The notes under the pieces were generated by a model, which saw only the letters and a list, made by a program, of their open reading frames with translations, made no database searches and was not told the DNA's origin. From assembly GCA_963556145.1 (NCBI GenBank), contig OY744467.1, positions 2,666,001-2,730,000 of the forward strand: DNA of 64,000 nt, given 5' to 3'. The translations under genes and the position numbers were made by a program. This stretch comes from Hygrocybe punicea (taxonomy: Eukaryota; Basidiomycota; Agaricomycetes; Agaricales; Hygrophoraceae). Below, piece after piece: positions 1-11,243 of this stretch. Position 1 is the stretch's first letter. Every line of letters starts with the position of its first letter.

Positions 1-767
1 TCGTTTACATCAGCTACGTCGTCTTCTGTGCCTACAGGACGCAGCACAACTTCAAATCGGGAGTCGCAGTACGTTTTATTTCTTCTCTTCATGGTGAGGG
101 CTATCCTGGAGTTGCACACAGCATACAACCCGCTGCCATCGGAGGTGCGCTCGTAAGCGTTGTGGTCGTTATTTCCATTATTTTTGCTTTGCTGTGCCTT
201 CGCAAAAGGAAACGTTCGATGCGCATGTCCTCGGTCGAGCGCGAAAACATCTTCGACACTACTCAGGTGTTGGATATAGATCCCTTTATTTCCCAACCCA
301 TCCCTTCGCATGCCTTGTCGTCGACAAGTCTCCTGCCGGCAGGAATTGATGCACACCACCAGACCACCACCGCCTCGCGATCACCCACGACAATGACCGC
401 CATACCTTGCCGAACGGCCATGCCCACTCATATCCCCTCGTCAGCGCAGGCCGTACGGGAACCTCAAGACATTTCAATGAACAAGTATCCCACGATTGGG
501 TCACTGCAATCCGCAGAAACAATTCCACTTGCCCACACCACCACTTCGGCCGGGCTAAGCGAAGGCCTCACGGAGCAGCAGGTCGAATCAATCCATGGCT
601 TAATCACGCACAATGTACCCGCCCCAGTTGTCGCAATCGTCATACAGAGAATGTTGAATAGAGAGGGCTTGACTGTTGTTAACGGTGACGGCTCGAGAAG
701 TAGTGTCATACCGGGTGATGATCGAGGACTCTCTGAAACAGATGATCCTCCCAGTTACAAACTCTAG
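1..767 (+). CDS. Single-pass membrane protein, 3' part only
   Basis: Partial gene entering from the left edge. Exons read <1..68 and 122..767, with a GTACGT donor at 69 and a CACAG acceptor; the phase closes. The first exon is Ser/Thr-rich, as in a glycosylated extracellular stalk. The second opens with a hydrophobic run (about codons 5-27 after the splice, GGALVSVVVVISIIFALLCL) followed at once by RKRKR, which marks a type I transmembrane segment and cytoplasmic side. The remaining ~185 residues are Ser/Pro/Thr-rich and probably disordered, with stop TAG at 765. This build is common in basidiomycete surface proteins of unknown role. The ligand-binding part lies outside the window, so no function can be given. 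Confidence 0.72.
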   Translation, partial: VYISYVVFCAYRTQHNFKSGVAVRFISSLHGEGYPGVAHSIQPAAIGGALVSVVVVISIIFALLCLRKRKRSMRMSSVERENIFDTTQVLDIDPFISQPIPSHALSSTSLLPAGIDAHHQTTTASRSPTTMTAIPCRTAMPTHIPSSAQAVREPQDISMNKYPTIGSLQSAETIPLAHTTTSAGLSEGLTEQQVESIHGLITHNVPAPVVAIVIQRMLNREGLTVVNGDGSRSSVIPGDDRGLSETDDPPSYKL

Positions 768-955
768 GCTACTTGATTTCCGCGAGCTATAGTAAAATTT
801 ATGCAGTAAAAATTTCACTGGTGACCAGTGACTAGTGACTGGACCACGAAGGTGAAAACCAATTGCATCGAACAATTGCACGGATAGTAACTCTTCATGC
901 ACGTAATACTAGGAGTCGGTCATGTACGTATACACTGTGTGATTCACAACTCATC

Positions 956-3076
956 ATGCTCAGGGCGGCAAGGCTGCGTTCTCAACTGGATTCTGAATCC
1001 GATTCTAACGTGTCCTCTATTGGAGCTATGACCAATGTTCGGTGAGATTTATTTTCTATCTGGGTCGTCGCCGGCAGGTTCTCTCAGATCTCATTGCTAT
1101 ATCTGCAGCTCGAGCTATCCATCCTCCTTGAATGAGCAGGGTACGTCCGCGGTAGGCTACCCACTGGCACTTCCTCAGTTCTGGTAGATGGCCTTCGAGC
1201 TTTGAAACGACGGAAGACCAGTGGTCTAAATGCACGATTCGACCGCATGCTCCAAGACATCAACGTCTATTCCCGAACGTCTCCCCGCCGCCGGACTCGT
1301 TCTTCCGGCTCATCTTCCGTCAGCAGCCACGACCTTCCGAAAACTCCACTTGACGCATATAGCAGGTTGTCAGACGGAAGACTTGGCCCTAAATTTTCCG
1401 TTATCAAGATGAATCATGCTTTGGCCTCTTCGAAGTCGACTCTCTGGGAGCAGAGTAAGGAGGCGCAGTCAACTGTAGAAAGCCGTGCCTCCGCATTTGA
1501 TGCGTCCTTCAGCGTATGATGCAACGCACAGTTATCGCCACCTGTGTTCTAATGATGTCTACCCATGCCAGATATATCCTATGAAATCTGGGTCAAACCA
1601 GCTTCCGGCATGGTTATCCAGCACACTATTGACTCTCGATGTCCATCACCCTTTACGGTTGCTTCTTCCTTCTCCTCGTAAAAAGCCTCACATCTGTGAT
1701 ACAACTCTTATTACTGCTGACCCCGCCGGTGAAAAAAATACGCCTCAATTAACTCCGACCATACGAGCCGAGGACTCATTATTCGCTTTTTGTCCTTCCC
1801 AGGAAGACTTGCTAGCTGATCAGCAACCGAAAGGGCCAGAACTTCTTCCATTAGGCCCCAGCTTAATGCCTTACGGGACATCCTCCCCTCCTATATGCTC
1901 TACGAATAACGTGAAGTTGGCACAAACTCACTCCTTTGACAATGCTAGATTTGTTCTAGAATCTTCTCTCTGCTTGGACGGTGCTTTAGTGTCTCCGGAT
2001 GTTTTGCCTTTCTCGACTCCTGGACCCTGCCATCTTTATACTGCTTCGAAACTGCCTGTAAATGCCAACGATCGATTTGCTTTGGATCCAACTGTTGCCA
2101 GACCAGTTTCCCCTCCACCCTCTAATCTGTTTCTAAGACCGGGCTCCCCCTTGCTTCGTTTGTCACCCGTTACTCCGCTTGCGGTTGGCCGTTCTGGCTC
2201 CCATTCTTCTCCTGAATTTCTATATAGCGAATCACTGGATGACGACCTATTCTACGAAGACCTTACCGCTGATGCCGACGTTCCTGATCCGCACCCGTAT
2301 TGGTTTTCTCATTCGAATCAAACACCCTTTTCGACGCCCGGACCTGCATATAGACCGATATACTTTGACTCGCCCACTGAAGACCCGTCGGATTCTGAGC
2401 CTTTACAGCCTGGCTATGAAGTGCACTGCGACACTCTCGACTTCCGCTGGGAACCCTTCAACAGAAAGGGGACGCCTTTGCCTTCCTACATTCCCAGTAT
2501 TGCTCAACGTCATGGCTTAGGACATGTCGGCACCTTCCTAGATTATCAAGTGCACAGCAGCTACGACGTTACTGGTACTCCGTTCGATGATATTGGGCCA
2601 AATATGAATACCGAAGTGGGAGAATCATCCATGAGCAGTTTTCCTCGGAATCGAAATTTGGAGCATATACCCCCTGCAACATTGGACCACTGCCACTTCT
2701 CGCATGCGGAACCAACGGGTTCTTCCTCGCCGCAATGTGATGGTCCTGCAAGGTTTTCCCCACAATTGTCACACTCCTCCGGCGCAAACGTAGGAATCCC
2801 TCAACCAAAGCCGCATGCGTTACCTGTATTCGCCCCAGCTCCCGGAATCTTCATCTCTCCGCTTCGTGATGCGTCTAATGTCGTGTCGCGGGATGGTGGA
2901 GAGGATATCCAGGCTGATAAAACAGCGGAAATCGTATGCTATTCGTATTCTTCTTGACTTCATTATGCTCTGAGTTTTAACTTCTTCTGAAGTCTCCGCC
3001 AGGTGCTGAAGCTGATCCATATGTCAATGCATCCGTGAATTTTCCAACTGCTCCTGTCGGGAGAACGTATTTTTGA
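956..3076 (+). CDS. Ser/Pro-rich protein of unknown function
   Basis: Not recognised. My model joins 956..1041, 1109..1140, 1179..1513, 1572..2933 and 2993..3076 (632 aa). The last two introns are strong: GTATGA with CTAAT branch and CCAG, and GTATGC with TTTTAAC and GAAG. The second intron would be only 38 nt, so the 5' end is the weakest part; ATG 956 is the only in-frame start. The N-terminus is basic (LKRRKTSG). Later parts are rich in Ser, Pro, Asp and Tyr, and an FSTPGP motif occurs twice (near FSTPGPCHLY and FSTPGPAYRP). No membrane segment or catalytic signature is visible, so it looks like an intrinsically disordered regulatory or scaffold protein. It lies tail to tail with the UPF0643 gene. 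Confidence 0.7.
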
Positions 3077-3315
3077 CGTGACGGCAAGGCACAGGTGACC
3101 CATCGTGCAAACGATCCTGCAAGCTCGCAAATTTCTAATGATAGCATCAAATCCTGGAGTGATTGATATTTGGCAGTATAACGACCAGATACTGACTTGT
3201 ACAATCTGAATGATGGAACACGAACATTGTAATAACTCTAATTACAAAATGTTTTCAACTATTGTGTCAGATGTGTCGTGAAGATGTCAAGGTGTTTCGA
3301 CCATAAATTCATTTG

Positions 3316-4199
3316 TCACCAACCAACATCTTCTCCCGACCATGGCTCAATTGTAACGCCCTGTTGCCCAGCCGTTTTACGGAGAATGTAACGCACAAGT
3401 TCGTAAACCTCGTATGACTTTGCTACTAGTTTCATGGCTTCGATATGATAGGGCTGTGAATTCGCAGCGATGGCATGCTTTCGTGACTGCCAGATGCACG
3501 TTGCGAGATTCATACCCGTGTCTGGATTCGGGATTCCGTACCAATACATGATCAACTGCGGAACGAGGTGTTAGGCCTGTAGATGTTTTATGGCGTTGGC
3601 AGAAACCAAACAAAAAAGCTTACTCCGCCGTTCCGTACAGCCTCTTCGTGAGCTAATTTGTCCGCCGCGTATAGCGCTGTGAAGACGAGCAGTAAGATGG
3701 TTGATCAGTTGTCTGAAACACGATGCAATGACGAACGTCCGCTGTCACTCCCACGTTTGCGCTGGCTGCGAAAGACCACGCAATACCACTCCCTCTCCTC
3801 GTTCACGGGAAGTTTGAGGTCGGTCCAATTGAATGCTTGGGCGTACGGCACGGTGGCATAGGTTTCATCCAGTGGTCTAAAATGATGGAGGGCCCTATGA
3901 AGAGACAAGGAAGCCGGGTCAATGTGGGGAAGACGTGTTTCCGTGATTAGTGGGTGTTGATCGGATATCGATTGAGGAGGAATAGAAGAGGGAAGAGAGG
4001 ACAAAAGAGGGGGAAGGTAGAGAATGGGGGCGTCAGGCTCTGCGAGGCTCTGTGAGTCAAAGTTTGGGATTTGGTGAGGATCTCGCGGCGAGTTTGGCAG
4101 TGATTGTGAAAACTTGTGTGACAAGGAAAATTCAGAAGGATTGAGTCCTTTCAACAAGGCTTCGGAAGGATGGGGGGGATGTGAATATTGGAATCCCAT
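3316..4199 (-). CDS. UPF0643 family protein
   Basis: Exons complement(3316..3555, 3624..3676, 3737..4199), 251 aa. All three joins keep frame; introns of 68 and 60 nt start GTAAGC and GTTCGT. The C-terminal half carries the block I associate with the fungal UPF0643 family: FNWTDL, EWYCVVFRSQR, LYAADKLAHEEA, LIMYWYG, then CIWQSRKHAIAA and YEVYELVRY, ending in GEDVGW. The first ~95 residues are Ser/Pro-rich and less conserved in character. ATG 4199 was preferred over a longer upstream reading because a GTGAGT donor lies just upstream and probably marks a 5' UTR intron. The biochemical role of this family is not established. It diverges from the complex I subunit gene 580 bp away. Confidence 0.82.
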
Positions 4200-4781
4200 G
4201 GTAAGAAGACTGGGACTTGTTTGAGGCGAATGTGTGAGAGGAAGGAACGACTCACCAGTACCCACCCTTATACCCGAAGCATAATACCGAAGTCCCGTTG
4301 TGCGTAGAACATTTGGCTACTCAGCGCCGTTATTGCGCCATCATCGTGATCGCGCAATTCGATTTGGGGATGGCGTATTATTAATGAAGCAATCGTCAGC
4401 TCCAGTTGGAACCAGAAGGCTCGAATTCAGCCTTGCGGGTTTGGGCATAAGGAGTTGGCCGGCCGTTTGATTTTGCAAGGGTGCTAGCGGGATATATTTG
4501 ACCAACGAGGTCCCATATCTGAATTATTAATAACAATTTGTGAGAACATCGTTGGCGTAGACAGGTCACCGGTCACCAACCGATAGTGTGGTGAATTTTT
4601 TAGGTTGTGGGGTCCCGCTGGCCTTAGGTGGATAACCTTGCCGCCTTGTGGAAACATATGTGCCAAAGGTAACAGAGCTGCACTGTGCCGAAAGGGCTCT
4701 AGCAGTGGATGAGGTGTTCAAGTGTTCACGTAAGCAGAGAAAGTGCGTTCACTTACGTAATTTGTTCTATCCACTGCGCCG

Positions 4782-5463
4782 ATGTCGACAAAGAAAGTGG
4801 CGGACTCAACATTATACCATCTAAGTCCCAAGGGATTCTGGAAGAAATTCCGTGCGATATATGCCGTTCTGTTGCAGCATATGGAATTCACTTTCGTTGC
4901 TCACTAGGCGATGTTACTGTTGTGAATCCCGAGATATCCAGCGGACTGCCCATCGCTGGGCTCAACAGGTACCCGCAACCCGCTTCCAGACCGGAGAAAT
5001 ATTTCACACCCGCTACAAAAGGTATGTGATTGAGGTTGGAGCATCTAGTAGGACATTCACAAGCACATAGCCTCTGACCCCGCCCAAAACCCCTACTGGA
5101 AACGCGATGTCCGGCGAGCCTATCCTCGACTTTCTGTCATTACTCAGTCCGAGTTGTCCTCTCTACTTATCCAACGTCCCGAGACCCAATCGTGTGTTCA
5201 TACCCGTCTTTGCCTCTTCTCCAAACTCATGCTATTCTTCCAGCATTTCCGCTCCAGCGCAAGACAATGCATCACTGCCTGTTCCTCGGGAACAGTTCGA
5301 ACTCTCCGCTGCTATTGCAACTATCACCTCGACACGGAAAGTTTACAGCGAGTCTGTGCTTCCCCCAAAAATACCCACTGCTTTCCAGCGATGGATCCCA
5401 GAGTTGGCTCCGGATGCACCCCATGATCCCGACTCTTATTTTCCCATGCAACTGTACAAGTAG
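4782..5463 (+). CDS. Mitochondrial complex I accessory subunit, NUZM/NDUFA7 (B14.5a) type
   Basis: Exons 4782..4851, 4908..5021, 5071..5191, 5244..5463 (174 aa), all in phase with 49-56 nt introns. The N-terminus has YHLSPKGFWKKFRD followed by NPEISSGLP, RYPQPASRPEKY and NPYWKRDVRRAYPRLSVI. This pattern matches the fungal 21.3 kDa subunit, the counterpart of metazoan NDUFA7 (YYCTRDGRR region). The C-terminus ends in RAPDAPH-like PELAPDAPHDPDSYFP and MQLYK. The protein would sit in the peripheral/membrane arm junction of NADH:ubiquinone oxidoreductase in the inner mitochondrial membrane. The start was chosen because only this ATG gives the conserved FWKKF segment. No cleavable presequence is obvious, which is usual for this subunit. 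The next gene begins 96 bp downstream on the same strand. Confidence 0.86.
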
Positions 5464-5559
5464 TTGTCTGGAAAGTGGTTGGTGAATGTTACCGAATATT
5501 TTATTTTCATTCGTGTATAAAGGCATTAGTTTTCAACAAAGACAAACAACGCCAAACCA

Positions 5560-7055
5560 ATGTCCTCTGCTCCACCAGTTACCACAGCAGGTTCCTCAGC
5601 ACAAGCTCAAGCAGCGGCATTTTCAGACGACGATCGGATACATTTTTCCAAGGTAACAAATACCTGGAGGTTTGAAAATGAAGATGGAAATGAACTGGAG
5701 TATGATGCCGCTAAGGGGTTATGGGTCCTGGTGGTGAGTGCTTGAATTTGTATTATCACCATATCACCGTATCATCTGATCTTCCGTCGAGGTGGATGAA
5801 GATCTCATGAAGAGCCAGCAGGCCGCATACTCTGTCTCAGGAGTCGATGAGAAGGTGAGCCATTTCGTCCTTTGCTCTTGGGTTTCGGTTTATCTAGACC
5901 GACTTTGTCGTAGACGCCAGCCGCCCCAGTGCTCGCCCGCGCGAACAAAAAGCGGAAAGAACCAGAAGATTACACTTCAGCCACCTTGAATTCCGAGGCC
6001 GGTACCTCCATCAAACGCGGGCGTAATGACAAGAAATCTCACAAGGAGAAACCACCACCAGCGCCCAAGTCCAAGAATACCGCCGTGTTTGTGACGGGTC
6101 TCCCATTGGATACAGAAGTCGACGAGCTTGTAGAGCGGTTTGCGAAATGCGGGGTTGTCGAAGAGGACGACAACGGAGAGCCGAAGGTGAAGATGTACGC
6201 CAGAGACGACGGGTCGTTCAGTGGAGAAGCTCTGGTTGTCTATTTCAAAGAGGACTCGGTAGTACTGGCTTTGAATCTCTTGGATGACGCAGAGTTTCGG
6301 CTCGGCGACCCGTCGACGACCATGAGGGTGCAAAAGGCTGAATTTGGCCATAAAAATACAGGCGAGCACGGCGAGATGAAGCCAAGGAAAACCGTGGACA
6401 AAAAGAAGGCATCGAAACGAATTGGGAAAATGCAAAAGTGCGTCGTTACACGTTTGTTGTTTCAGACAGAGACATTGAAACCGTCACAGAAAATTGCTGG
6501 AATGGGACGACGAAGATGGCTTTGGGCCAACGATGACACCAGAAGATTCGGCCAGAGAGACGAACCAGCACAGTCGGGTGGTCGTATTGAAGCATATGTT
6601 TACTTTCAAAGAACTCGAGGAGGATTCTTCCCTACTGCTTGACCTGAAAGACGATGTACGGGAAGAATGTGCAACTTTAGGAGATGTTACCAACGTAATA
6701 TTGTACGATGTACGTCAACATGTCTACTAGTTTGCCCTCGTCTAATAGCCTAAATAACAGAAGGAACCGGATGGCGTCATGACAGTCAAATTCCGGGACC
6801 CTATCAGTGCCCGGGCATGCATTCTTGCAAGTGCCTGTTCTTTGACTCGGAGGTCCCATCATTAATCGGGTTCGGTGTCAGAAAATGAACGGAAGATTTT
6901 TTTCTGGCCGTCAGGTTGAGGCTGCATTGTATTCCGGCAAGCAACGGTTCCGGCGCAGTGGCACTGGCGACGAAATCAATGGAAATGGAGACGAAGCAGA
7001 AAAGAAGCGTCTCGACGATTTCGCGCAGTGGCTAATGGCTGAAGGAGATCAATAA
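5560..7055 (+). CDS. CUS2: Cus2/Tat-SF1-type splicing factor
   Basis: Exons 5560..5733, 5792..5854, 5914..6437, 6490..6709, 6761..6826, 6882..7055 (406 aa). The protein begins with an acidic/aromatic stretch (RIHFSKVTNTWRFE). A canonical RRM follows around residues 125-205 (TAVFVTGLPLDTEVDEL with RNP-like EALVVYFK). After a linker with KLLEWDDED comes a U2AF-homology motif near 265-365 (RVVVLKHMFT, GDVTNVILYD, GVMTVKFRD, then MNGRFFSGRQVEA, the RxF-like loop). This order is diagnostic of Cus2/HTATSF1, which binds SF3b1 and acts with U2 snRNP before pre-spliceosome formation. The fifth intron (6827..6881) starts GCAAGT, not GT: only this donor joins CIL to KMNGRFF in phase. Confidence 0.9.
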
Positions 7056-7169
7056 TATCATTGCCTGGCGTTGATTATTGCTCAAAAGTTATGACTTTTC
7101 GAAAACTAAATATTTTACATCCGATTCGGAAATGGATGAAAATCAACTTTTTTTTTTGTAACTTTTTTT

Positions 7170-7620
7170 TGAGAGCAACCAGGTATGTGTTGCAGAAAAA
7201 AATTAAATTAAATTAATTGCTGTTTTCAAAATGCATGACATTTTTTGAAAAAATAAATCTTTCAAAGAACAAAGGACCATAATCGTGGGAAAGTTTCTAT
7301 ATATGGTAGCACTGGTAAGCGTTTACTCAACTTGAGTCTCAATGCCGGACGACGAAGAGGAGATCAACGAGGGCTGTATGTGTTCAGCAATTCTTTTATT
7401 CAAGGCTATTGACATTGTACACAGGGGGTTACAGTAACCACAACGATGGGAAAGGATTCGCATTCACTGTCCAGTTCACAGTGCTACCATATATAGAAAC
7501 TTTCCCACGATCATGGTCCTTTGTTCTTTGAAAGATTTATTTTTTCAAAAAAAAGTCATGCATTTTGAAAACAGCAATAAAAAAAATTAAAAAATAATTG
7601 CTTTTACCTGGGTTCAGACT
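7170..7620. mobile_element. Inverted-repeat element with a captured gene piece
   Basis: Two arms of about 95-110 bp face each other: 7218..7313 and 7479..7578 match as reverse complements with few mismatches (shared cores ACAAAGGACCAT and GTTTCTATATATGG), with weaker similarity out to 7170 and 7620. The loop (7314-7478) has a different character, with ATG at 7343, an acidic start (MPDDEEEINEG), a GTATGT...ACAG intron and a following exon reading GYSNHNDGKGFAFTVQFTV. This looks like a host-gene fragment trapped inside a MITE-like element. Target-site duplication and superfamily were not resolved. Confidence 0.6.
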
Positions 7621-9260
7621 TTTGCATCCTGTCCATGGCATACAACTAAATAAATTCCTATAAAATTGTAAGAGGTTCTCCACATATCCTGCTACAACTT
7701 TGCCTGCAAATGCTAAGGATTTCAAGCTAAATTAGAATCATGGTTGAATATTCATAAAATGTTGTCAGTAAATTAATACTGAGTCCAGTTGAACGCAAAA
7801 TGCTTCACCTTTGCAGGAGGACTTGTTGTACATCATGTGGAGAGATATGTGGAAAGTCCTGGAAATGTATTGAGTAGTATATGAAGACAAGTTTACCAAA
7901 TCCACAAATTGCTGAAATGTTACATTTTACAACTCCGCAACACCGATTCCAACTCCGGTACCTACCATGACAATTCCGCTTTGCCACACCTTCCTCTTTT
8001 GTTCTCTTTTGCCTTTTGTCTTCTTTTGGACATCATTGTTTATTCTTGTTCTTGTTCCCTTTTCTTCCCTTCTTCTAGAACAATCCAGACTGACCATGGA
8101 CATACCCCACGTGACCTTGCTGTACCTGAATAGTCTCCTTGCCGATGGACATCATCGCCATTGTCTTTTCCCTTGCCCTGACATATTGTTTACTTCGTCC
8201 CCTGACAAACTGATACACAATGGCTGTACTCCCAACACAGCTAATTACCGTAATCATCATTGGCAGCATTGCCATCACTTTCCTTATCGGTTTTTACCTT
8301 GTTATGATCTATCTTTGGCATCAGTACCGAAACCCTTCCGCCACCGATACTTCTGACTTCCACCTCGACAATATCTCACATGTAATTGACAATTGCCATA
8401 CCTGGATATTTGGTTTCCACTTTCGTATTCCGTGCCTACCATTATCCTCCCTGACGATCCGACGACATTCCTCACCTGCTTGTGCACTCTGAACAATCCT
8501 CGATCACATGACATTTCACTGTTCCTTCCAATCTGATCATCACCGAAGCACATACCTTCAGACTTCGACCACAGACCATACGACTTCCCAATACAGTGAA
8601 CCAACCCCTATCGTATATTGTTCACATGACATCGCTTCATAGCAGCATCCGACGTCTTATTCCCACAGCTTGTCACTCATGCCATGACTCAAAACCTGGA
8701 CCCACATTCATTTATCCTTTTCCATCTATAACCTTGATACCTCCCACACTTGTTTACAACAATACCCTTTCTTGGACGAATACCGACATCAGGTGGACTG
8801 CATTGTTCCACACACAGGACAAGACATCGCCCCTCGATACGTCATTGACACAGACATCATCATCCAGTACAGCTTGTGCTGTTTGCATGTCTGACCTCAA
8901 CTAGCCCACTGTCCTAGTTGGTTTTTCCTCCATACATTCCTTCATTTTCTTTCATACCAACCTTGCCACTGTATCCACACTACCTCAAGACACTCCCTTC
9001 ACCAATCACACACTGGATGATACCCCTCTTCGACCCGACTGTGCATTGCACTTGCCAGACTGCGCACTTGCCTGTTACAGCAAGTATAGACCCTGAATTG
9101 GCAATTCTGCATGTCACATGATCTGATGACAAATCATCCGAGTCATCCGGACCTCTTCTATCCTCAATGACACCCAGGCATCCAGTTGGATCGCGAGAAC
9201 ATCGACATGAGGATGCCTCATGTCTGTCTCATGGTGAACACATGGTGTAGTTGGACTTGC
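7621..9260. other. Non-coding, repeat-derived stretch
   Basis: 7621-7900 is AT-rich with no usable ORF. 7930-9240 is strongly CT-biased on the + strand and contains several 60-130 codon frames (7967-8356, 8220-8492, 8596-8904) that have no conserved motif and a Thr/Ser/His/Pro composition that simply mirrors the base bias. I see no gene here; it may be spacer or degraded transposon sequence. Confidence 0.5.
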
Positions 9261-10236
9261 TAGGGATGACCATGGGTCTTGAATGGCTCAGCTCAGCTGA
9301 CACCGCACCCGTACCCGTGAACACCTTACCCGGGGCGGTTTTGACCCACACCGCACCTGAACATCCACGGGTCACGACGGTACACCTTACCTGTGGTGTA
9401 CCGTCGCATCCCGCCGTCCACCACAGCCCCCGTTCCGCTCTGCAACCTCGCAGATGCAGCGCCGGTGTCAATTGACGCGACGTGCTTGTCCGCGAGGTGA
9501 TCAACATGGGGAACGAGGGGCATGTGCCGTTGGATGCGTTGTAGCACGTCTGCGAGGTGGACAAGAGGGGGACGAGAGGGGGACACGTCGCCGTTGTCGC
9601 TGTTGCGTGTCCGCAAGGTGGACGAAGGGGGACGCGTCATTGTTGCATGTCCGCGAGGTGGACAAAGGCCCGGGCCGGGGGACACGTTGTTGTTGTTGTT
9701 GTTGTGTGTCCACAAGGTGGACGAGAGGGGGTGCGTTGTTGTTGTTGCTTGTCCGCGAGGTGGACGAGAGGGGCATGCGTTGTTGTTGTTGCGTGTCCGC
9801 AAGGTGGACGAGAGGGCGACGCGTTGTTGTTGTTGCGTGTCCGTGAGGTGGACGAGAGGGCGACGCGTCGTTGTCGTTGCGTGCTGTTGCCCCATGCTGT
9901 TGTTGTTGTTGTCATAGCGTAGTTAGCTACAGTTCATTACTTGATCAGAAATTGAGACTTACCTAGGCCAGGAAGTGGGAGCACCACCCCCCGGCCGCTT
10001 CCCTGCTCCTTCCTTTGACTGTTCCAGTCGGTCGTCTGGTTGCCGCGTGCTTGCTCGCCCTTGGTCGTAGCTGTCGAGGTGGTTGTGGTGGTTGTGTGAT
10101 GAACCCGTGACACACCGCCAAACCACGGGTATGGGTCACGGTATGGTCACAGGTGACGAAACCAAACACCCTACCCGTACCCGTGCAACCCATTTTGGTA
10201 ATACCGCGGGTTGACCCAAACCCGTGGTCATCCCTA
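9261..10236. mobile_element. Non-autonomous hAT-like element (976 bp)
   Basis: The ends are inverted: TAGGGATGACCATGGGT at 9261 and, in reverse complement, TAGGGATGACCACGGGT at 10236. The element is flanked on both sides by the identical 8 bp GGACTTGC (9253..9260 and 10237..10244). An 8 bp duplication with TAGGG-type ends is characteristic of hAT elements. No transposase is encoded; the interior holds ACCCGTACCC motifs near both ends and a GC-rich minisatellite. Confidence 0.75.
9495..9912. repeat. GTTGTTG / CGCGAGGTGGACGAG minisatellite
   Basis: About eight imperfect copies of a 40-48 bp unit: TGTCCGCGAGGTGGACGAG followed by GGGG-rich sequence and a (GTT)n run of varying length. Several frames stay open on both strands (Val/Cys-rich on +, Asn/Thr/Pro-rich on -). 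That is the expected result of a codon-periodic repeat, so these are not called as genes. Confidence 0.85.
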
Positions 10237-11243
10237 GGACTTGCTGTAGCTTCATGGTTGTATTTCTATTTACCTCCCCTCAAGACCAGTCACTATATAT
10301 ACTGTTCTTGTTGTTGGTTTGGACTTTTTCTTCTTTCTTTTCCTTAAATTGTAGTAGTTGTGCCTGTGATGTCACGTGACCATACCATTAGTCAGTAGGC
10401 AGTTCCTGATGTAGTAGTTCAGTTCACGACTCCATTATCCCATCCATCTCACACCTTTCCGAGTGATTCCGTCCCTGATTCCGTGAGGTCCCCCGGACCC
10501 ACTCCAACGTTTAGTCTGGTTCTTGGAGCAGACCCCCTTGTCTTGGGTAACCCCCACAGCTCGCAATGACATTAGACCATGACCCCCCCCCCTCTTAGCA
10601 GTGTTGTCTTAGTTGTAAGCAACAATGAAAACTGCTGTCCTCTCCTCTGGAATCCGATCCCTAGTTAAGTTGATTGTTGCCGGAGCCCGCTGCAGAAGCG
10701 ATCCGTAACATGAAAACCTTATGCTGTTTGGTTTGACAAAGAATTTTTGACACCTAATTTGTTCTAAATAAAATCCCTTTAGAGTAAAGGTAGTAGTGTG
10801 AGGTTAATAGAAAACATGAGGCATTTTTTGAGCATTTTATGAGAATTTCATATGCCATTATTGTGAAAATATAGTCAACATCCCACATTGTACAAGTTAC
10901 TGAGCAAGCTGCAGTATGTTGACTTTAACATAAGGGCAGCTTTACATTTCATATTTTTAAAATATTTGATGTTTTCTCCAGTACAATTCACATCTATACT
11001 TCAAAGAGATTAGACTACATCTCTGCTCAAGAAAAATCAAATACAAAACACTTGAAATGCTTGGTATTCTGCTTTAAATCATTCATGGTGCCAGCAAGGC
11101 AGGATACAGAAGTTAGAATACAGCTATAATGGAAGGTAAAGAAGAGTGATGAATGGTTAATTTGGAGACAGGTAAGTTAAGAAAGCATATTTTGGTGTGG
11201 CATTTTTTTCCAAATGACCAGAAACATCATTTTTCTTCCATTA
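10237..11243. other. Non-coding stretch, possible LTR remnant
   Basis: No ORF of note. 10351-10709 begins TGTAGTAG and ends CGTAACA and contains a GTCACGTGAC palindrome, so it could be a solo LTR, but no flanking duplication or second copy was seen. 10720-11243 is AT-rich with nothing recognisable. Confidence 0.35.

Noticed and set aside
7967..9121. Thr/His/Pro-rich ORFs (7967-8356, 8220-8492, 8596-8904)
   Set aside because: They follow the CT bias of the strand and show no motif or splice structure.
9454..9922. Six overlapping 90-190 codon frames on both strands
   Set aside because: Codon-periodic minisatellite inside the hAT-like element; composition is explained by the repeat.
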